Assembly: GCF_900101875.1 (NCBI RefSeq)
Contig: NZ_FNAI01000003.1
Span: forward strand, 186,001 to 250,000
Direction of reading: 5' to 3'
Source of the DNA: Mucilaginibacter pineti
Lineage (GTDB): Bacteria > Bacteroidota > Bacteroidia > Sphingobacteriales > Sphingobacteriaceae
Length of the DNA stretch: 64,000 nucleotides
Shown in pieces: positions 34,307-44,286 of the stretch (position 1 is its first letter; every line of letters starts with the position of its first letter). Both the position numbers and the translations under genes were made by a program. The notes under the pieces were generated by a model. It searched no databases and was not told where the DNA came from. It worked only from the letters and a program-made list of their open reading frames with translations.

Positions 34307-34515
34307 TATCGGCTACAAATTATCCCTTAAATGATCTGTAAGTGCTTCGGGCTTCGGGTAGCCAGTCAACGCAAATACCGAGTTGCAGTTGGCTATGTAG
34401 CCGATGAAGGTGAAATATAAGGAGCAGGTGCGGAGTTTGGTGAGGAATTTGATAAGGAATGAAATTAAAAACTAGCTTTGGCAAAATGAATCACCATTAA
34501 ATATTGGCTGACTTT

Positions 34516-35454
34516 ATGGACCCAATAACCCACCTCACCCTGGGCGCCTGTACCGGCGAACTATTACTCGGCCGAAGGTTCGGTAAGAAAGCGATGTTCT
34601 TTGGCGCGCTAGCGGCTAACCTGCCGGATATCGATACGGTTTTCGGCCTGTTTGAACCGGGCGACCAGGCACTATTGCTGCATCGCGGCTTTACCCATTC
34701 TATTTGCTTCGCGCTTTTAGCTGGTTTGTTACTGGCCTGGCTGTTTCATAAATGGTTCAGCAATATTCGTTTCGGCGCTTTTATCATGTTTTTTTGCGCC
34801 GAGCTGGGTTTACATGACCTGCTGGATACGTGTACTGGTTATGGTACCGGCTTGTTGGAACCTTTTACTCATAGCCGCTTTTCCTTTAATTTACTGTTCG
34901 TGGCCGATCCGCTGTTTACCATAGGCTTGCTGGTTGCGACGGTGGTTTTGCTTTTTACCAACAGATCGCGAAAGAAGTGGGCTGCGGGGGGTATTACGGT
35001 TTCCCTGCTGTATGTTTGTTCGGCTTTGCTCTGCAAATCAAGATTGGATCCTGCAGCTACCATGACCACACCCGCACCGTTCAATACACTGTTATGGTAT
35101 AATATCAAAAAAACGGACTCGGGCTACTATACCGGTTACCAGTCGGTGTTTGATAAAAGACCTGTAAGTTATACTTATCACGCACAGAACAAGTACTTAC
35201 TCAAACAGTCAGCGCCCTATTTAGAGCGGTTTGCAAACGGTTATTATACAGTTTCTGTCTCCGGCGGGCATACCTATTTTAACGTCATCCGGTTTGGCCA
35301 GGTACAGGGCTGGCAAACAAAAGACGCGCCTTTTGTATTAAGCTATCCAATGGACGATACAGGCAACGAAAACATGATCATACAAAAAGGAAGACTGGCC
35401 GGCTGGAGCCGCCGCAGCATCAAACAATACCTGGAAAGGATCATGGGCCGGTGA
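34516..35454 (+). CDS. YdjM-like metal-dependent hydrolase, membrane protein
   Basis: I start at ATG 34516 (MDPITHLTLGACTGELL). The family signature is seen: GALAANLPDIDTVF (residues 29-42), HRGFTHSICFALLAG near 56, and LGLHDLLDTCTGYGTGLLEP near 98 with His and Asp residues that bind metal. Four to five membrane helices lie before residue 175, followed by a beta-rich soluble domain of about 130 aa. Its stop overlaps the GTG start of the cardiolipin synthase gene (GTGA), so the two are coupled and may act on membrane lipids. Confidence 0.85.
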   Translation: MDPITHLTLGACTGELLLGRRFGKKAMFFGALAANLPDIDTVFGLFEPGDQALLLHRGFTHSICFALLAGLLLAWLFHKWFSNIRFGAFIMFFCAELGLHDLLDTCTGYGTGLLEPFTHSRFSFNLLFVADPLFTIGLLVATVVLLFTNRSRKKWAAGGITVSLLYVCSALLCKSRLDPAATMTTPAPFNTLLWYNIKKTDSGYYTGYQSVFDKRPVSYTYHAQNKYLLKQSAPYLERFANGYYTVSVSGGHTYFNVIRFGQVQGWQTKDAPFVLSYPMDDTGNENMIIQKGRLAGWSRRSIKQYLERIMGR

Positions 35455-36884
35455 ATTGGTACCTTTTAATTAGCACGGTGTACGCAGCGCTGGTGATCTT
35501 CGTCTGCCTGCGGATCTTGTATGATATCAACTCGACGAGTAAAGCCTTCGCTTATTTATTGGTGGCTTTGCTGCTGCCCGGTATAGGTATCATCATTTAC
35601 TTCGCCGTTGGTGCAAATTACCGCAAGAACAAACTCTACAGCAAGAAGATCATGTCTGATAATAAACTGCTTGGAGAGATCCGTAATAAGATCATTCATG
35701 AATCGGAAAAAACATGGGAAAGCGGCGAAGCCGAAGTCAAAAGCCATAAAGAACTGGCACGCCTGCTGCTGCATGATAATAGCCCGCTGACGGGTAATAA
35801 TGAAGTCCGCCTGCTGCTTAATGGCGAGGAGAAATTTTCGGTTGTACTTGCCGAGCTGGAGGCTGCAAAGCACCATATACATATCGAGTACTATATTTTT
35901 GAGAATGATGCGATCGGTAACAAAATTAAGGAAATCCTGATCAGGAAAGCTTCGGAAGGAGTGAAGGTCAGGTTTATTTACGATGATTTTGGCAGCCGCG
36001 GTATTCGCCGTAGCTTTGTCCGCGAACTGACTGAGGGGGGCGTGGAAGCTTTTCCATTTTATAAGATATGGTTCATTGCCTTGTCCAATCGTACCAATTA
36101 TCGTAACCACCGCAAGATCATCGTCATTGACGCCTGTACAGCTTTTGTTGGTGGAATCAACGTGAGCGACCGTTATATTAACCCGGCCAAGCCTTACTGG
36201 CGCGATACGCACCTAATGATCAAAGGCCCTGGCGCCTATTATCTTCAATACCTCTTCATTTGCGACTGGAATTTTTCTTCAAATAGCAAACTCGCGGTTA
36301 TTCCTGAATACTTTTGTTCCGCGAAAACAAAGTCAAAAGCTATCGTCCAGATCGCTGCCAGCGGCCCGGATTCAGATACGTCGGTCATTATGTACGCGCT
36401 GCTGCAAACCATTAGCCTGGCTAAAGAGGAGCTGCTGATCACCTCACCCTATTTTATCCCCGGCCAGACTATCCTGGATGCTATTTGTGCCTCGGCAATG
36501 AGCGGGGTAAAGATCAAATTATTGGTTCCTGATAAATCTGATTCCGCGCTGGTCAACGCCGCTGCCAAATCCTATTACAATGAAATACTTCAGGCTGGGG
36601 TAGAGGTATATTTATACAAAAAAGGTTTTGTACATGCCAAAACAGTCGTAGCCGACGGACAGTTAGCTATCATTGGCACCGCCAATATGGACCACCGGAG
36701 CTTCGAACTGAATTTCGAGGTTAATGCCATGGTTTATGATGCTGCCCTGGCAAAAGAATTGCGGAACGCCTTTGAGGACGACCTGAAGCATTCGGTTAAG
36801 ATCAATTCAAAAGACTGGGCGAAGCGTACCTTATTCAGGCAACTGCCGGAAAAGATTTGCCGTTTATTCTCCCCATTATTATAA
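35451..36884 (+). CDS. cls: Cardiolipin synthase (phospholipase D family)
   Basis: Condenses phosphatidylglycerol into cardiolipin at the inner membrane. GTG start overlaps the previous stop by 4 bp. Two N-terminal membrane helices (about 2-22 and 35-54), then two PLD motifs: NHRKIIVIDACTAFVGG near residue 221 and VHAKTVVADGQLAIIGT near 400, each with His-x-Lys-x4-Asp. 477 aa is the usual length. A hairpin follows the stop. Confidence 0.95.
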   Translation: MNWYLLISTVYAALVIFVCLRILYDINSTSKAFAYLLVALLLPGIGIIIYFAVGANYRKNKLYSKKIMSDNKLLGEIRNKIIHESEKTWESGEAEVKSHKELARLLLHDNSPLTGNNEVRLLLNGEEKFSVVLAELEAAKHHIHIEYYIFENDAIGNKIKEILIRKASEGVKVRFIYDDFGSRGIRRSFVRELTEGGVEAFPFYKIWFIALSNRTNYRNHRKIIVIDACTAFVGGINVSDRYINPAKPYWRDTHLMIKGPGAYYLQYLFICDWNFSSNSKLAVIPEYFCSAKTKSKAIVQIAASGPDSDTSVIMYALLQTISLAKEELLITSPYFIPGQTILDAICASAMSGVKIKLLVPDKSDSALVNAAAKSYYNEILQAGVEVYLYKKGFVHAKTVVADGQLAIIGTANMDHRSFELNFEVNAMVYDAALAKELRNAFEDDLKHSVKINSKDWAKRTLFRQLPEKICRLFSPLL

Positions 36885-36893
36885 AAAAAGTGC

Positions 36894-36914
36894 CGCTGGT
36901 TATAAACACCAGCG
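36894..36914. terminator. Hairpin between cls and the GC-rich membrane gene
   Basis: Arms CGCTGGT and ACCAGCG with a 7-nt loop. On the minus strand a run of seven T follows, so it suits termination of the minus-strand gene; on the plus strand it closes cls. Confidence 0.6.
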
Positions 36915-36917
36915 GGC

Positions 36918-37391
36918 TTAGGGCAGCAGCGCCGTTGCGAGGAGGCATGCCGATGAGCCGAAGCCTGATAGCATCAGCCGCGTGCCGGGCTCAAGCGGCA
37001 GGAGCAGTGCCAAAAGGTTGACAGCCGTCATCGCTCCCGCGAGGACCAGAAAGCGGCGGAGTCCGAAGGCTGGCCACAGCCCAGTGAAATGCAGGCCGAC
37101 GATGATTCCGATAACGGGAAAGAGCAGCGGTTTCAGCCCTCGCGCGGTGAGCCAGGACTGCGCAAGCGCTATCGCGACGATTTCGACGGCGATGGCACCC
37201 AGTTAATAAGCCCAGCGCGGCTGCCGGCGTACCGGTTGCGGCCGGCGCTTAACCACCCAGATGCCCGACACAGCAAAGATCAGGATGCCAAGCACCTGGA
37301 GGACCGATCCGGGAAACCCGGCCACGGCGCCCGCACCTGCCAGCCACCAAAGTAGGCCGAAGCTGAGCCCGATCAGCGAACCCGTTCTCAT
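36918..37391 (-). pseudogene. GC-rich membrane protein gene with an in-frame TAA, probably foreign
   Basis: A single frame of 157 codons is broken only by TAA at 37203-37205. First part: GLSFGLLWWLAGAGAVAGF, LQVLGILIFAVSGIWVV; second part: IAVEIVAIALAQSWLTARGL, PVIGIIVGLHFTGLWPAFG, MTAVNLLALLLPLEPG. Five to six membrane helices. The region 36915-37440 is strongly GC-rich with G/C third positions, unlike its neighbours, and is more like a proteobacterial gene. Its ATG overlaps the stop (ATGA) of an upstream gene of which only the last codons (EIYVPVLAVGPNKRATA) remain. Looks like an acquired operon fragment in decay. Confidence 0.65.
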
Positions 37392-37659
37392 GCCGTCGCC
37401 CTCTTGTTGGGTCCGACCGCCAGGACCGGAACATAGATTTCTGCCATACGCAGCTTATAAATGGTCATGAGGACATAAATGACGTGGAAAGGAAAAGCTT
37501 TTAACAATTTTCATTAAAATAAGTGAATGTTTAAAATAATGTTTAATTTTTAAATTATGTAATCCAATGGCATTTGGAGTAAGATAAATCCTGACCCTGT
37601 GTTTACGACCTGCTGCGATATGCATTAAGGAAGTTTATGGCTTTCGAACGGTTAGGACG

Positions 37660-37924
37660 ATGGCGGCATGGCGGCCTTATTACCATCACCAGCCGGTAAT
37701 GTTGGTGCATGAAGTGGACGGGAGAGGATTAACCTGGTTATGTTCCAACCTGGCCATTGAATATGCGCACGTATATGATGAGATCAAATGTATTATCTCC
37801 GGAAATGATCGAAGGGCCGGCACTGAACGTAACGGTAAACGATAATGATTTAACCGGTTCAGATTATAACACCACGCTGCTGGAAGAAAACCTGGTGGCT
37901 TTTTTGACCGGGCAAGCCGGTTAA
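37660..37924 (+). pseudogene. Unknown small gene, frameshifted
   Basis: The first frame (HHQPVMLVHEVDGRGLTWL, CSNLAIEYAHVYDEIKC) and the next (SPEMIEGPALNVTVND, NDLTGSDYNTTLLEENLVAF) both look like protein and meet near 37800, so a frameshift joins them. About 85 codons in total. No family recognised. The AT-rich 37440-37660 stretch holds nothing visible. Confidence 0.4.
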
Positions 37925-37976
37925 ATCCGCCCGTCCAGCTCAAACATAAAGTCAAGATGAGGGTTAATTATTCTAA

Positions 37977-38894
37977 ATGCTAAATTTTATGCCATTGCCT
38001 GATCAAACCCAGGAATTGATATCGGTAGACCACGCGCTTAACAAAGGCCGGGAAATGTTATTGTGGCCGAGGATCTTGCTGATCATCGGCTTATTTATCT
38101 TCCTGTTTCCGCTGACACTTTTTTTTATCGCGTTGAAAGATGGTCCTGTGTTTAGCAGGAACCTATGGCTGGTTTTTGGGGCTGTATTACTTTTTACTTT
38201 TGTTATCGGTTTTTTCTTGCCCTTTTTATTTTTAAGCAAACGCACTACGCGCTGGAAGCTTTGGGCATTTGCGCAGGTGAACGATGTGCAGGAGTTGAAA
38301 AAAGCAGCCCGACGCGCAGCCTTGTGCACTGGCTATGGCACATTTATGGATCGTTTACAGATCCAGTCTGCCGGAGAGCGGGAGCAGTGGCGCAGATTAC
38401 AGGAGCGCACAGATGCGCCAGGAATTTTTATCGATGATCCCGAAACCCCGGCCGAAACTACGATCTATTATAACAGAACCCTATTGATTATCCATATCCT
38501 GCTCGGCTTGATGCTAATGGGGGTGGGCATTGTGGTAGAATGTAACGCGTTTCGTCCCGGCACTTCCAAAGTGGTCAGCTTCTTTGGTGCATTATTGATC
38601 CTGTTACCGTTATACCTGGTCGTTCGTACGTTGCAAAATTTAATCAAACACCAGCCGCGGATTATTTTCAGCAGTAAAGGAATTTATACCGTTGAAACCG
38701 GTTTTCAAAGCTGGGATCATATTATTGATATATCGTTGGAGATCATTAACCAGGGCCGCCGGGGTGTCAAGCACGTCTTTAATTTTAGGTACGCGGATAG
38801 TTTTGCTCATATCGATGTAACCGCTTATAGCAAACGCAACCAGTTGGAAAGCCTGGTGCGCGTGTACCGGGGACGCTATCAAAACGGAATATGA
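37977..38894 (+). CDS. Hypothetical membrane protein with PH-like tail
   Basis: 305 aa. Two helices at about 33-52 and 63-84, a cytoplasmic stretch of about 70 residues (ELKKAARRAALCTGYGTFMD), two more helices at about 165-182 and 197-216, and a C-terminal beta-rich part (PRIIFSSKGIYTVETGFQSW, YADSFAHIDVTAYSK) that resembles bacterial PH-like domains. Function unknown. The following 180 bp show no gene. Confidence 0.6.
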   Translation: MLNFMPLPDQTQELISVDHALNKGREMLLWPRILLIIGLFIFLFPLTLFFIALKDGPVFSRNLWLVFGAVLLFTFVIGFFLPFLFLSKRTTRWKLWAFAQVNDVQELKKAARRAALCTGYGTFMDRLQIQSAGEREQWRRLQERTDAPGIFIDDPETPAETTIYYNRTLLIIHILLGLMLMGVGIVVECNAFRPGTSKVVSFFGALLILLPLYLVVRTLQNLIKHQPRIIFSSKGIYTVETGFQSWDHIIDISLEIINQGRRGVKHVFNFRYADSFAHIDVTAYSKRNQLESLVRVYRGRYQNGI

Positions 38895-39076
38895 TACAGT
38901 TTTTCAGCTTATCATGCCATCCGGGACATCACTTATAAAAAAAAAGTTTCTGGACAGGCGGACAAATCATTTTGACCCTGATGGAGGCATTTTACCATTA
39001 TTAGACTTAGGTTTATTAAAAGCCCAGAAAAACAGGAAATTGTCGCCATCGTTAAATCACGCATGAAATGAACCAC

Positions 39077-39648
39077 ATGAAAAAAATTACGCTATTGTTA
39101 ATATTATGCCTGCTATCGCTGATCACAAACGCGCAAGATCAACCATTGCCTGCAACGGTAGTCAATCTGCTTCCTAAAGGTTATGAAGTATTGAAGAGAA
39201 CCAGCGGCGACCTTAACCTCGATACCTATCCCGACATGATCGTTGTGCTGAACAAAGCCAATGAAAAAGAAACTTCGGACGTGGCTTTGCATCCGAAAAA
39301 ACGTCCGTTGTTAATTTTTATTGGTGGGCCCGGTCATACCTATCGCCTGGCTGCCCGTAGCGACGAAGCCGTTACTGCGTGGATTGTGGCGGCATGATGG
39401 GCGACCCTTTTATGGGTATTACAATTAAACGCGGATATTTTTCGGTAGAACACTACGGTGGCAGCGGCTGGCGCTGGACACGGATCATTACCTTCAGGTA
39501 CTCAGCTGCAGAAAAGAGCTGGTTCCTTTATAAAGATGGTCATGAAAGTTTTCATGCAACAGATCCTGAAAACGTTACAGAGAAGGTATACACGGCCAAA
39601 AACTTTGGTAAGGTGCCGTTCGCGCGGTTCGATATTTATAAAGAATAA
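39077..39648 (+). pseudogene. Secreted hypothetical protein, one-base frameshift
   Basis: Start at 39077 gives a signal peptide (KKITLLLILCLLSLITNAQ). First frame: LPKGYEVLKRTSGDLNLDTY, PDMIVVLNKANEKE, PLLIFIGGPGHTYRLAARSD. Near 39375 the frame shifts; the next reads YCVDCGGMMGDPFMGITI, KRGYFSVEHYGGSGWRWTRI, YSAAEKSWFLYKDG. One missing base restores a protein of about 190 aa. The N-terminal part resembles FG-GAP-like repeats. The next gene starts 10 bp downstream. Confidence 0.7.
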
Positions 39649-39658
39649 TTAATCAAAT

Positions 39659-40162
39659 ATGAAAATTAAATTACCGATGCTGTTACTACTTTTTAGCATG
39701 AGTTGTTCGGCGCAACCAAAGGTTGAACTGAGTGAATTGAGATTTAACGAAGATGCAAGCGCCATGATCAAAGACGTGCCGGATATACATCAAGGCCAGC
39801 TTTTTGACCGGACGGATATGGTCTCCTATGGCGTCAGTAAAAATACGATGTTCTATTTCAAAGATTATTTACCGCTTCATGTGGAACTGCTTTCCTATAA
39901 AGGCCAATTGACGGGTTACGCTTTCCGGATGAGGACCTTCGGGGATCAGCAAAAAGTGGAAAGCTATTTTAAGGCTAAATACAAAATGATCCCGGCGGAA
40001 GTAAAATCAAAATTAGTGACTTCCACCAAATATGCCGATGATAAGATCCTGGTAGAATTCGATGCTATATCTAAAGAATCGTTTGAGAAAGGGATGTTTG
40101 GTTATGTGAATGTAAGGCGGCCTGACTTTGCGGCGGAATATGAACGCCTGATGCAGCGTTAG
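39659..40162 (+). CDS. Hypothetical secreted/lipoprotein
   Basis: 167 aa. Signal peptide with a likely lipobox (LLFSMSC). Mature part: VELSELRFNEDASAMIKDVP, TMFYFKDYLPLHVELLSYKG, AEVKSKLVTSTKYADDKILV. The start of the mature region (P-x-V-x-L-x-x-L-x-F) resembles that of the lipoprotein at 40902-41573, so they may be distant relatives. Role unknown. Confidence 0.6.
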   Translation: MKIKLPMLLLLFSMSCSAQPKVELSELRFNEDASAMIKDVPDIHQGQLFDRTDMVSYGVSKNTMFYFKDYLPLHVELLSYKGQLTGYAFRMRTFGDQQKVESYFKAKYKMIPAEVKSKLVTSTKYADDKILVEFDAISKESFEKGMFGYVNVRRPDFAAEYERLMQR

Positions 40163-40798
40163 TTAATGATCCTTTACCTGGATGTGTAAGGCGATTAGCT
40201 TCGGCGACGTATAGCTACCGGGTTTCTGATAGCAATCAGGATTCGTAGTTTCAAAGGTCGTCAGACTTTGTGTCTTAATATGCCCTATGATGATAACGGG
40301 AATGTTCCTGTTGACTTTGTTTAGCCGGGCCGCTGCCAAGATAAACGTGTCGTTATTTATCCAGCAGACCTTCTGTGCTCTTTGCGCGTAACCGAAATAA
40401 TCGATACGTTTCCAGCTGCGTTCTGGGATATTGCCTAAGGTGATGTTTTGTTCCACATCTGATCCCGTGCTTGTAAATTTTCCGTTTTTCTTTTCCAATA
40501 GCAAATAGCTGTAAATATCAATAACATATTGTCCGTTAGGGGATGTGCACAGTGCCGATTTATAGCCGGGGAAGAATGTTGCTTTACTTTTGACCTTAAC
40601 AGAATTGATATTTTCAAATGGATAGCGCTTCGATACCTGTTTAAAGTGTGTTAAGTTGAAATGAGTAAATGTTTGCGCCCAATTTTTTAACGGGCCACTA
40701 AAAGTCGATTGATAAGTGTTGATTGATTGCGCATTTGCGGACAATGGGGCAATGTATAGTAATAATATAACCGGGTATAGGTAGTTACGCTTTTTCAT
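40163..40798 (-). CDS. Secreted hypothetical protein
   Basis: I start at 40798, which gives a signal peptide (KRNYLYPVILLLYIAPLSANA). Mature part of about 190 aa, beta-rich: FPGYKSALCTSPNGQYVIDI, IPERSWKRIDYFGYAQRAQK, ARLNKVNRNIPVIIIGHIKT. The repeated pattern suggests a beta-propeller-like or sandwich fold. No family known. Last gene of a possible minus-strand set 42477-40163. Confidence 0.55.
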   Translation of the reverse strand: MKKRNYLYPVILLLYIAPLSANAQSINTYQSTFSGPLKNWAQTFTHFNLTHFKQVSKRYPFENINSVKVKSKATFFPGYKSALCTSPNGQYVIDIYSYLLLEKKNGKFTSTGSDVEQNITLGNIPERSWKRIDYFGYAQRAQKVCWINNDTFILAAARLNKVNRNIPVIIIGHIKTQSLTTFETTNPDCYQKPGSYTSPKLIALHIQVKDH

Positions 40799-40901
40799 AG
40801 TATGTATCTTCCATTTGGAAAACCGGATGATCGTCTGTGTTGGAAGTGTTCTGCTCATTTGACTTGATAATTGTAGCAAGAGCGATAGGAATGAAAATTG
40901 C

Positions 40902-41573
40902 TCATTTGAATAGATTCGTTTTGTATTGCGCCATATCGCAGTCACCAAAATCGATATTCCCCGTGGCGGCATCCCAAAAGCATGTTTTAGATAAATGCGT
41001 ATTATCTACCACGATCAGCCACCGGTAGTCCGGCGCATAAAAAGCAAAGCGGTGCTGCGATTTCATATTCCAGTAAAGCCCGTTGTCGGTCCCGGGGTTT
41101 TTAATGCCGGGGCCATAAAGCTTGATCAATTCTTTTAAAATGGCCGACTGTAGTTCCTTAGTTTTAATACCTACGCGATAGGCATAGATCACGCTGTCTG
41201 CCCGGAATTTCTGCAGTACTTTGTGTAGTTCGGCAGAATTAGCCACATGATCCTGATCGGCCGTTCCCCCGCTTTGGTAAAGGCTGGTATCTTTCCTGAT
41301 CTTGTCAGAACGCATTTGGAAAATGATATTGGCGCTGTCTATGTTCATGCCGTTAAAAGAGAAGGAACTTGACCGGCTGGCTTGCAGGGCGAACGACAGC
41401 GGCGCGTCCACTGTATTGATACCGCCGGCGTACCTGTCATCAAAATTGATCACGCTTTCCGCTTTTTCCGTAAAGGTCAGTTTAGCCAGGTCAACGCGCG
41501 GTTTATCTTTGCAGGATAGGAGCAAGGTAGCGAGTGCTATTAAGCTAATCGATATGTTTTTTGTTAGTTTCAT
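40902..41573 (-). CDS. Hypothetical lipoprotein
   Basis: 223 aa with lipobox LLLSC. Mature part: VDLAKLTFTEKAESVINFDD, then an alpha/beta region with a helix (ELHKVLQKFRADSVIYAYRV) and a C-terminal beta part (RFAFYAPDYRWLIVVDNTHL). Its first 29 bases overlap the end of the gene upstream, so the two are co-translated. Function unknown. Confidence 0.6.
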   Translation of the reverse strand: MKLTKNISISLIALATLLLSCKDKPRVDLAKLTFTEKAESVINFDDRYAGGINTVDAPLSFALQASRSSSFSFNGMNIDSANIIFQMRSDKIRKDTSLYQSGGTADQDHVANSAELHKVLQKFRADSVIYAYRVGIKTKELQSAILKELIKLYGPGIKNPGTDNGLYWNMKSQHRFAFYAPDYRWLIVVDNTHLSKTCFWDAATGNIDFGDCDMAQYKTNLFK

Positions 41574-42477
41574 GTGTTTTTATTGGTTTAAGAAGGTTCA
41601 GAACTTCGGCGTTTGATGGTGATAATTCCCGCAGCATACCCAGATCATGCCAGGTGAGCGTGACTGACGAAATGGTTTCCCTGTCTTTGCCCGTTTCGTC
41701 ATAGCGTTCCCGCCATTTTACCGGGGGATGGTTGCCCTTACCATAACTAACGGCGCGGTTGGTACTTTGCCGGCTCTCAATATTAGAATAGGTATTTATA
41801 GTTAGTGTCCCATTTTTATTGTAACGGACTTTTTTATGAAAACGAACTTCCTCAGGGGAGCTGGCGTTTACTGAATCGAGTTTGTTTTCTTTGTTATAAA
41901 AATAACGGCATGTCCAAGTGTCTTTCATATCTGCTTGGCTGCGTTGTGTTATGATCCTCGCCTGTTGAATTTGTTGGGCTAAATGCGGCCTGAAATTCAC
42001 TAAGGGTAATGCATCTGCGATTGAGTAGTCGCCAAGATTATCTGACAGCAAATTCAATGACGCCATGATCGAATGTTTGACCTGAACTTCCAGTTTAAGC
42101 CGGGCGTAAAATGCTGGAAAAAGAGTATAGCGATCAACGGTGTTAATGACTATCGTATGCGTTTGGTCGTGAAAATTCACGCGCAGGCTATCCTTAATTT
42201 GCTGGCCAGGCAACAGGGGGGTACTATATAACCATAAACCATTGTTTGTTTCCATAAGCCGGTAAGCGGTGGCTTCGGCAACTATACCGCCGTTAACTGT
42301 ATATATGGAAAGGCGGTCGCCTGCGACGTTTCTGACATACAAGAGCCGGGCAGTATCGGTGCCATTATCCTCCCTGTTGATCCTGGTTAAAACTACGCCA
42401 GAGTAAGTGTCCTTTGTCTGCGCAAAGGAACTGCATGTAAAACAAATCAGGAAAAGCAGGCAACAGGTTTTGATCAT
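41545..42477 (-). CDS. Hypothetical secreted protein
   Basis: 310 aa. Signal peptide (LLFLICFTCSSFAQ). Mature part beta-rich in the first half (YSGVVLTRINREDNGTDTAR, LYSTPLLPGQQIKDSLRVNF), with LNLLSDNLGDYSIADALPLV in the middle and a region reading like YD-type repeats (FYNKENKLDSVNASSPEEVR, YNKNGTLTINTYSNIESRQS). First gene of the minus-strand set. No family call. Confidence 0.55.
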   Translation of the reverse strand: MIKTCCLLFLICFTCSSFAQTKDTYSGVVLTRINREDNGTDTARLLYVRNVAGDRLSIYTVNGGIVAEATAYRLMETNNGLWLYSTPLLPGQQIKDSLRVNFHDQTHTIVINTVDRYTLFPAFYARLKLEVQVKHSIMASLNLLSDNLGDYSIADALPLVNFRPHLAQQIQQARIITQRSQADMKDTWTCRYFYNKENKLDSVNASSPEEVRFHKKVRYNKNGTLTINTYSNIESRQSTNRAVSYGKGNHPPVKWRERYDETGKDRETISSVTLTWHDLGMLRELSPSNAEVLNLLKPIKTHETNKKHID

Positions 42478-42613
42478 GGTTATAATTTATAACCACGCAT
42501 CCCATTAATAGTTTGGATACTAAGGTTGTTGTAATTGAAGATAGGCGTTCGGGCAGACTTTTGAAAAGCGTTGGTCGCCAACAAAAAGCAGCGGGTAGCG
42601 TTAATAAAGAGCT

Positions 42614-43000
42614 ATGAAAAACGAAACCCTGAAGACAGCCGCCCGTATTGCCTTAGGCGGCGCATTGATCTTTGCCGGCATCAGCCACCTCACTTTTGCA
42701 CGAAAAGACTTTAAAGCGCAAGTGCCCGGTTGGGTGCCGCTGAAAAAAGATGATACGGTCGTTTATTCCGGCATCGTGGAGATTGCTTTAGGTTGCGCTA
42801 TCGCCCTGGCCCCGAAAAAACGAAGAGAAACGATCGGCAACGTAGCCGCGGCTTTCTTTACGGCGATATTTCCCGGTAATATTTCTCAATATACGCATGG
42901 TCGATCTGCTTTTGGTTTGGATACGGATAACAAACGTTTAACCCGGTTATTTTTTCAGCCGGTGCTGGTGTATTGGGCATGGAAAAGCACGAGGAAATAA
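42614..43000 (+). CDS. DoxX-like membrane protein
   Basis: 128 aa with four membrane helices. Family signs: IALGGALIFAGISHLTF (residues 12-28), VYSGIVEIALGCAIALAPK near 50, and the late AAAFFTAIFPGNISQYTHG. DoxX-like proteins occur in redox and detoxification operons but their role is poorly known. Monocistronic. A second DoxX-like gene lies at 46193. Confidence 0.8.
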   Translation: MKNETLKTAARIALGGALIFAGISHLTFARKDFKAQVPGWVPLKKDDTVVYSGIVEIALGCAIALAPKKRRETIGNVAAAFFTAIFPGNISQYTHGRSAFGLDTDNKRLTRLFFQPVLVYWAWKSTRK

Positions 43001-43044
43001 TGAAAGAATTTTAGCCGGCTTCAGAAAATTCGTATTTTCCCTGC

Positions 43045-43898
43045 ATGAAATTCCTACTCGCCGCCTTGCTGCTCACTGTGGCCGGACCTGCCTTTTCCCA
43101 GCATTTACAGATTCCACCTGCAACAGGTATTTTGAAATGACCGACCGGCTGCGTAAGGGTGATACCATCAGCCGGGCGGAATGGCATAACTTCGTTCAGG
43201 ACAAAGCCATCCAAGTTTATATGGCCGACCAGGGCCTTAGTGAGGCCTATTTCGAGACCTACCGCAAAACGTTGCAGTACGTTTACAAGCCTGGAAACGA
43301 AGCTAAAGTGCAGGCACGCGTAAAAGACTCGCTCAATAACTGGCTCGTCTATATCATCTATCAGTACCAGAAGAATGAAACCAGTATGCAGGCCTACCTT
43401 CACCGCATTGAACAGAATCCTAAAGCTTATTTTGACCTTTGTTACCGGTCCGCCTATACCGCGCTTCCAAAAAATGCACGTAAACGGTTACCGCAGGAAA
43501 CCTTTTCCATTATCCCCCTGCGTAATGACGCGCATGCCGAAGGTAACTGGGTGGTCTATACTTTGTTATGTGCCTACTTCAATGACCTGAACCACTACGG
43601 CGCACTCGGCGGTCATGAACTGCACCATGCCTTAAGACCGCAGGCCGAATTTAAACTACGGCCGGAGGATGAAAACGTAGTTACCGTACTATCCCGCACG
43701 TTGAACGAGGGAAGCGCCGATATGGTCGATAAAAAATTTATCAGCGACACCGCGCATTTATTACTGCCTTATCAGCGTTACTTCAGCGAGTTTTTCAGCG
43801 ATGCAAAAACTGTGCTACCGCATATGGATCCACTGCTCAGCTATCCCACCACCAAAGCCCGTGTCAGAGAGTATTTCAGGCCAAGTGATTACAGCTAG
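43045..43898 (+). pseudogene. Secreted DUF5700-like putative metalloprotease, frameshifted after the signal peptide
   Basis: ATG 43045 opens a signal peptide (MKFLLAALLLTVAGPAFSQ), but the frame then ends at 43138. The mature protein continues in another frame: DSTCNRYFEMTDRLRKG, then EWHNFVQDKAIQVYMADQ. A putative zinc site is seen in GGHELHHALRP (HExxH) with NEGSADMVDKKF following. Total about 285 aa. The family assignment (DUF5700, putative Zn-protease) is by pattern. A shift of one or two bases near 43105 is the only defect. Confidence 0.65.
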
Positions 43899-44286
43899 GG
43901 TTCAGAACCTAAACTCTTATATGCTTATTATCAGTAAATTGCATTTTAAAAAGTTCCTTACTCTACGAATGACGCAGTTGGCAAGATTACTCTAATTGTT
44001 ACTCAAATATAGCTATTTTCCGTGTATTTCAAAAATTTTTCATTTTTTCAGAATTCTTATTTTAATAATAAATTATGTAAAAGGTTCGGGATCCTTAATT
44101 TTGATAACGACTTGATTAATAAACATTTAAATTAAAATTGACGCGTTCTTCTTTTAATATTTTTAATCACGAAAGTTGCGAGTAATTAAGGAGTTGATTT
44201 TATTCTATACCGCTTGTTCTACAATTTTTAGAATGTTTCTGCCCTCCATAAAGCGTCTTTTTTAATGGAAACCAATTAAGGAATCT
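43899..44286. other. AT-rich intergenic stretch
   Basis: About 390 bp of AT-rich sequence between a plus-strand and a minus-strand gene that converge. No ORF, repeat, hairpin or coding scrap is convincing here. Confidence 0.6.

Noticed and set aside
35556..36212. 218-aa minus-strand ORF
   Set aside because: Antisense to the cardiolipin synthase gene.
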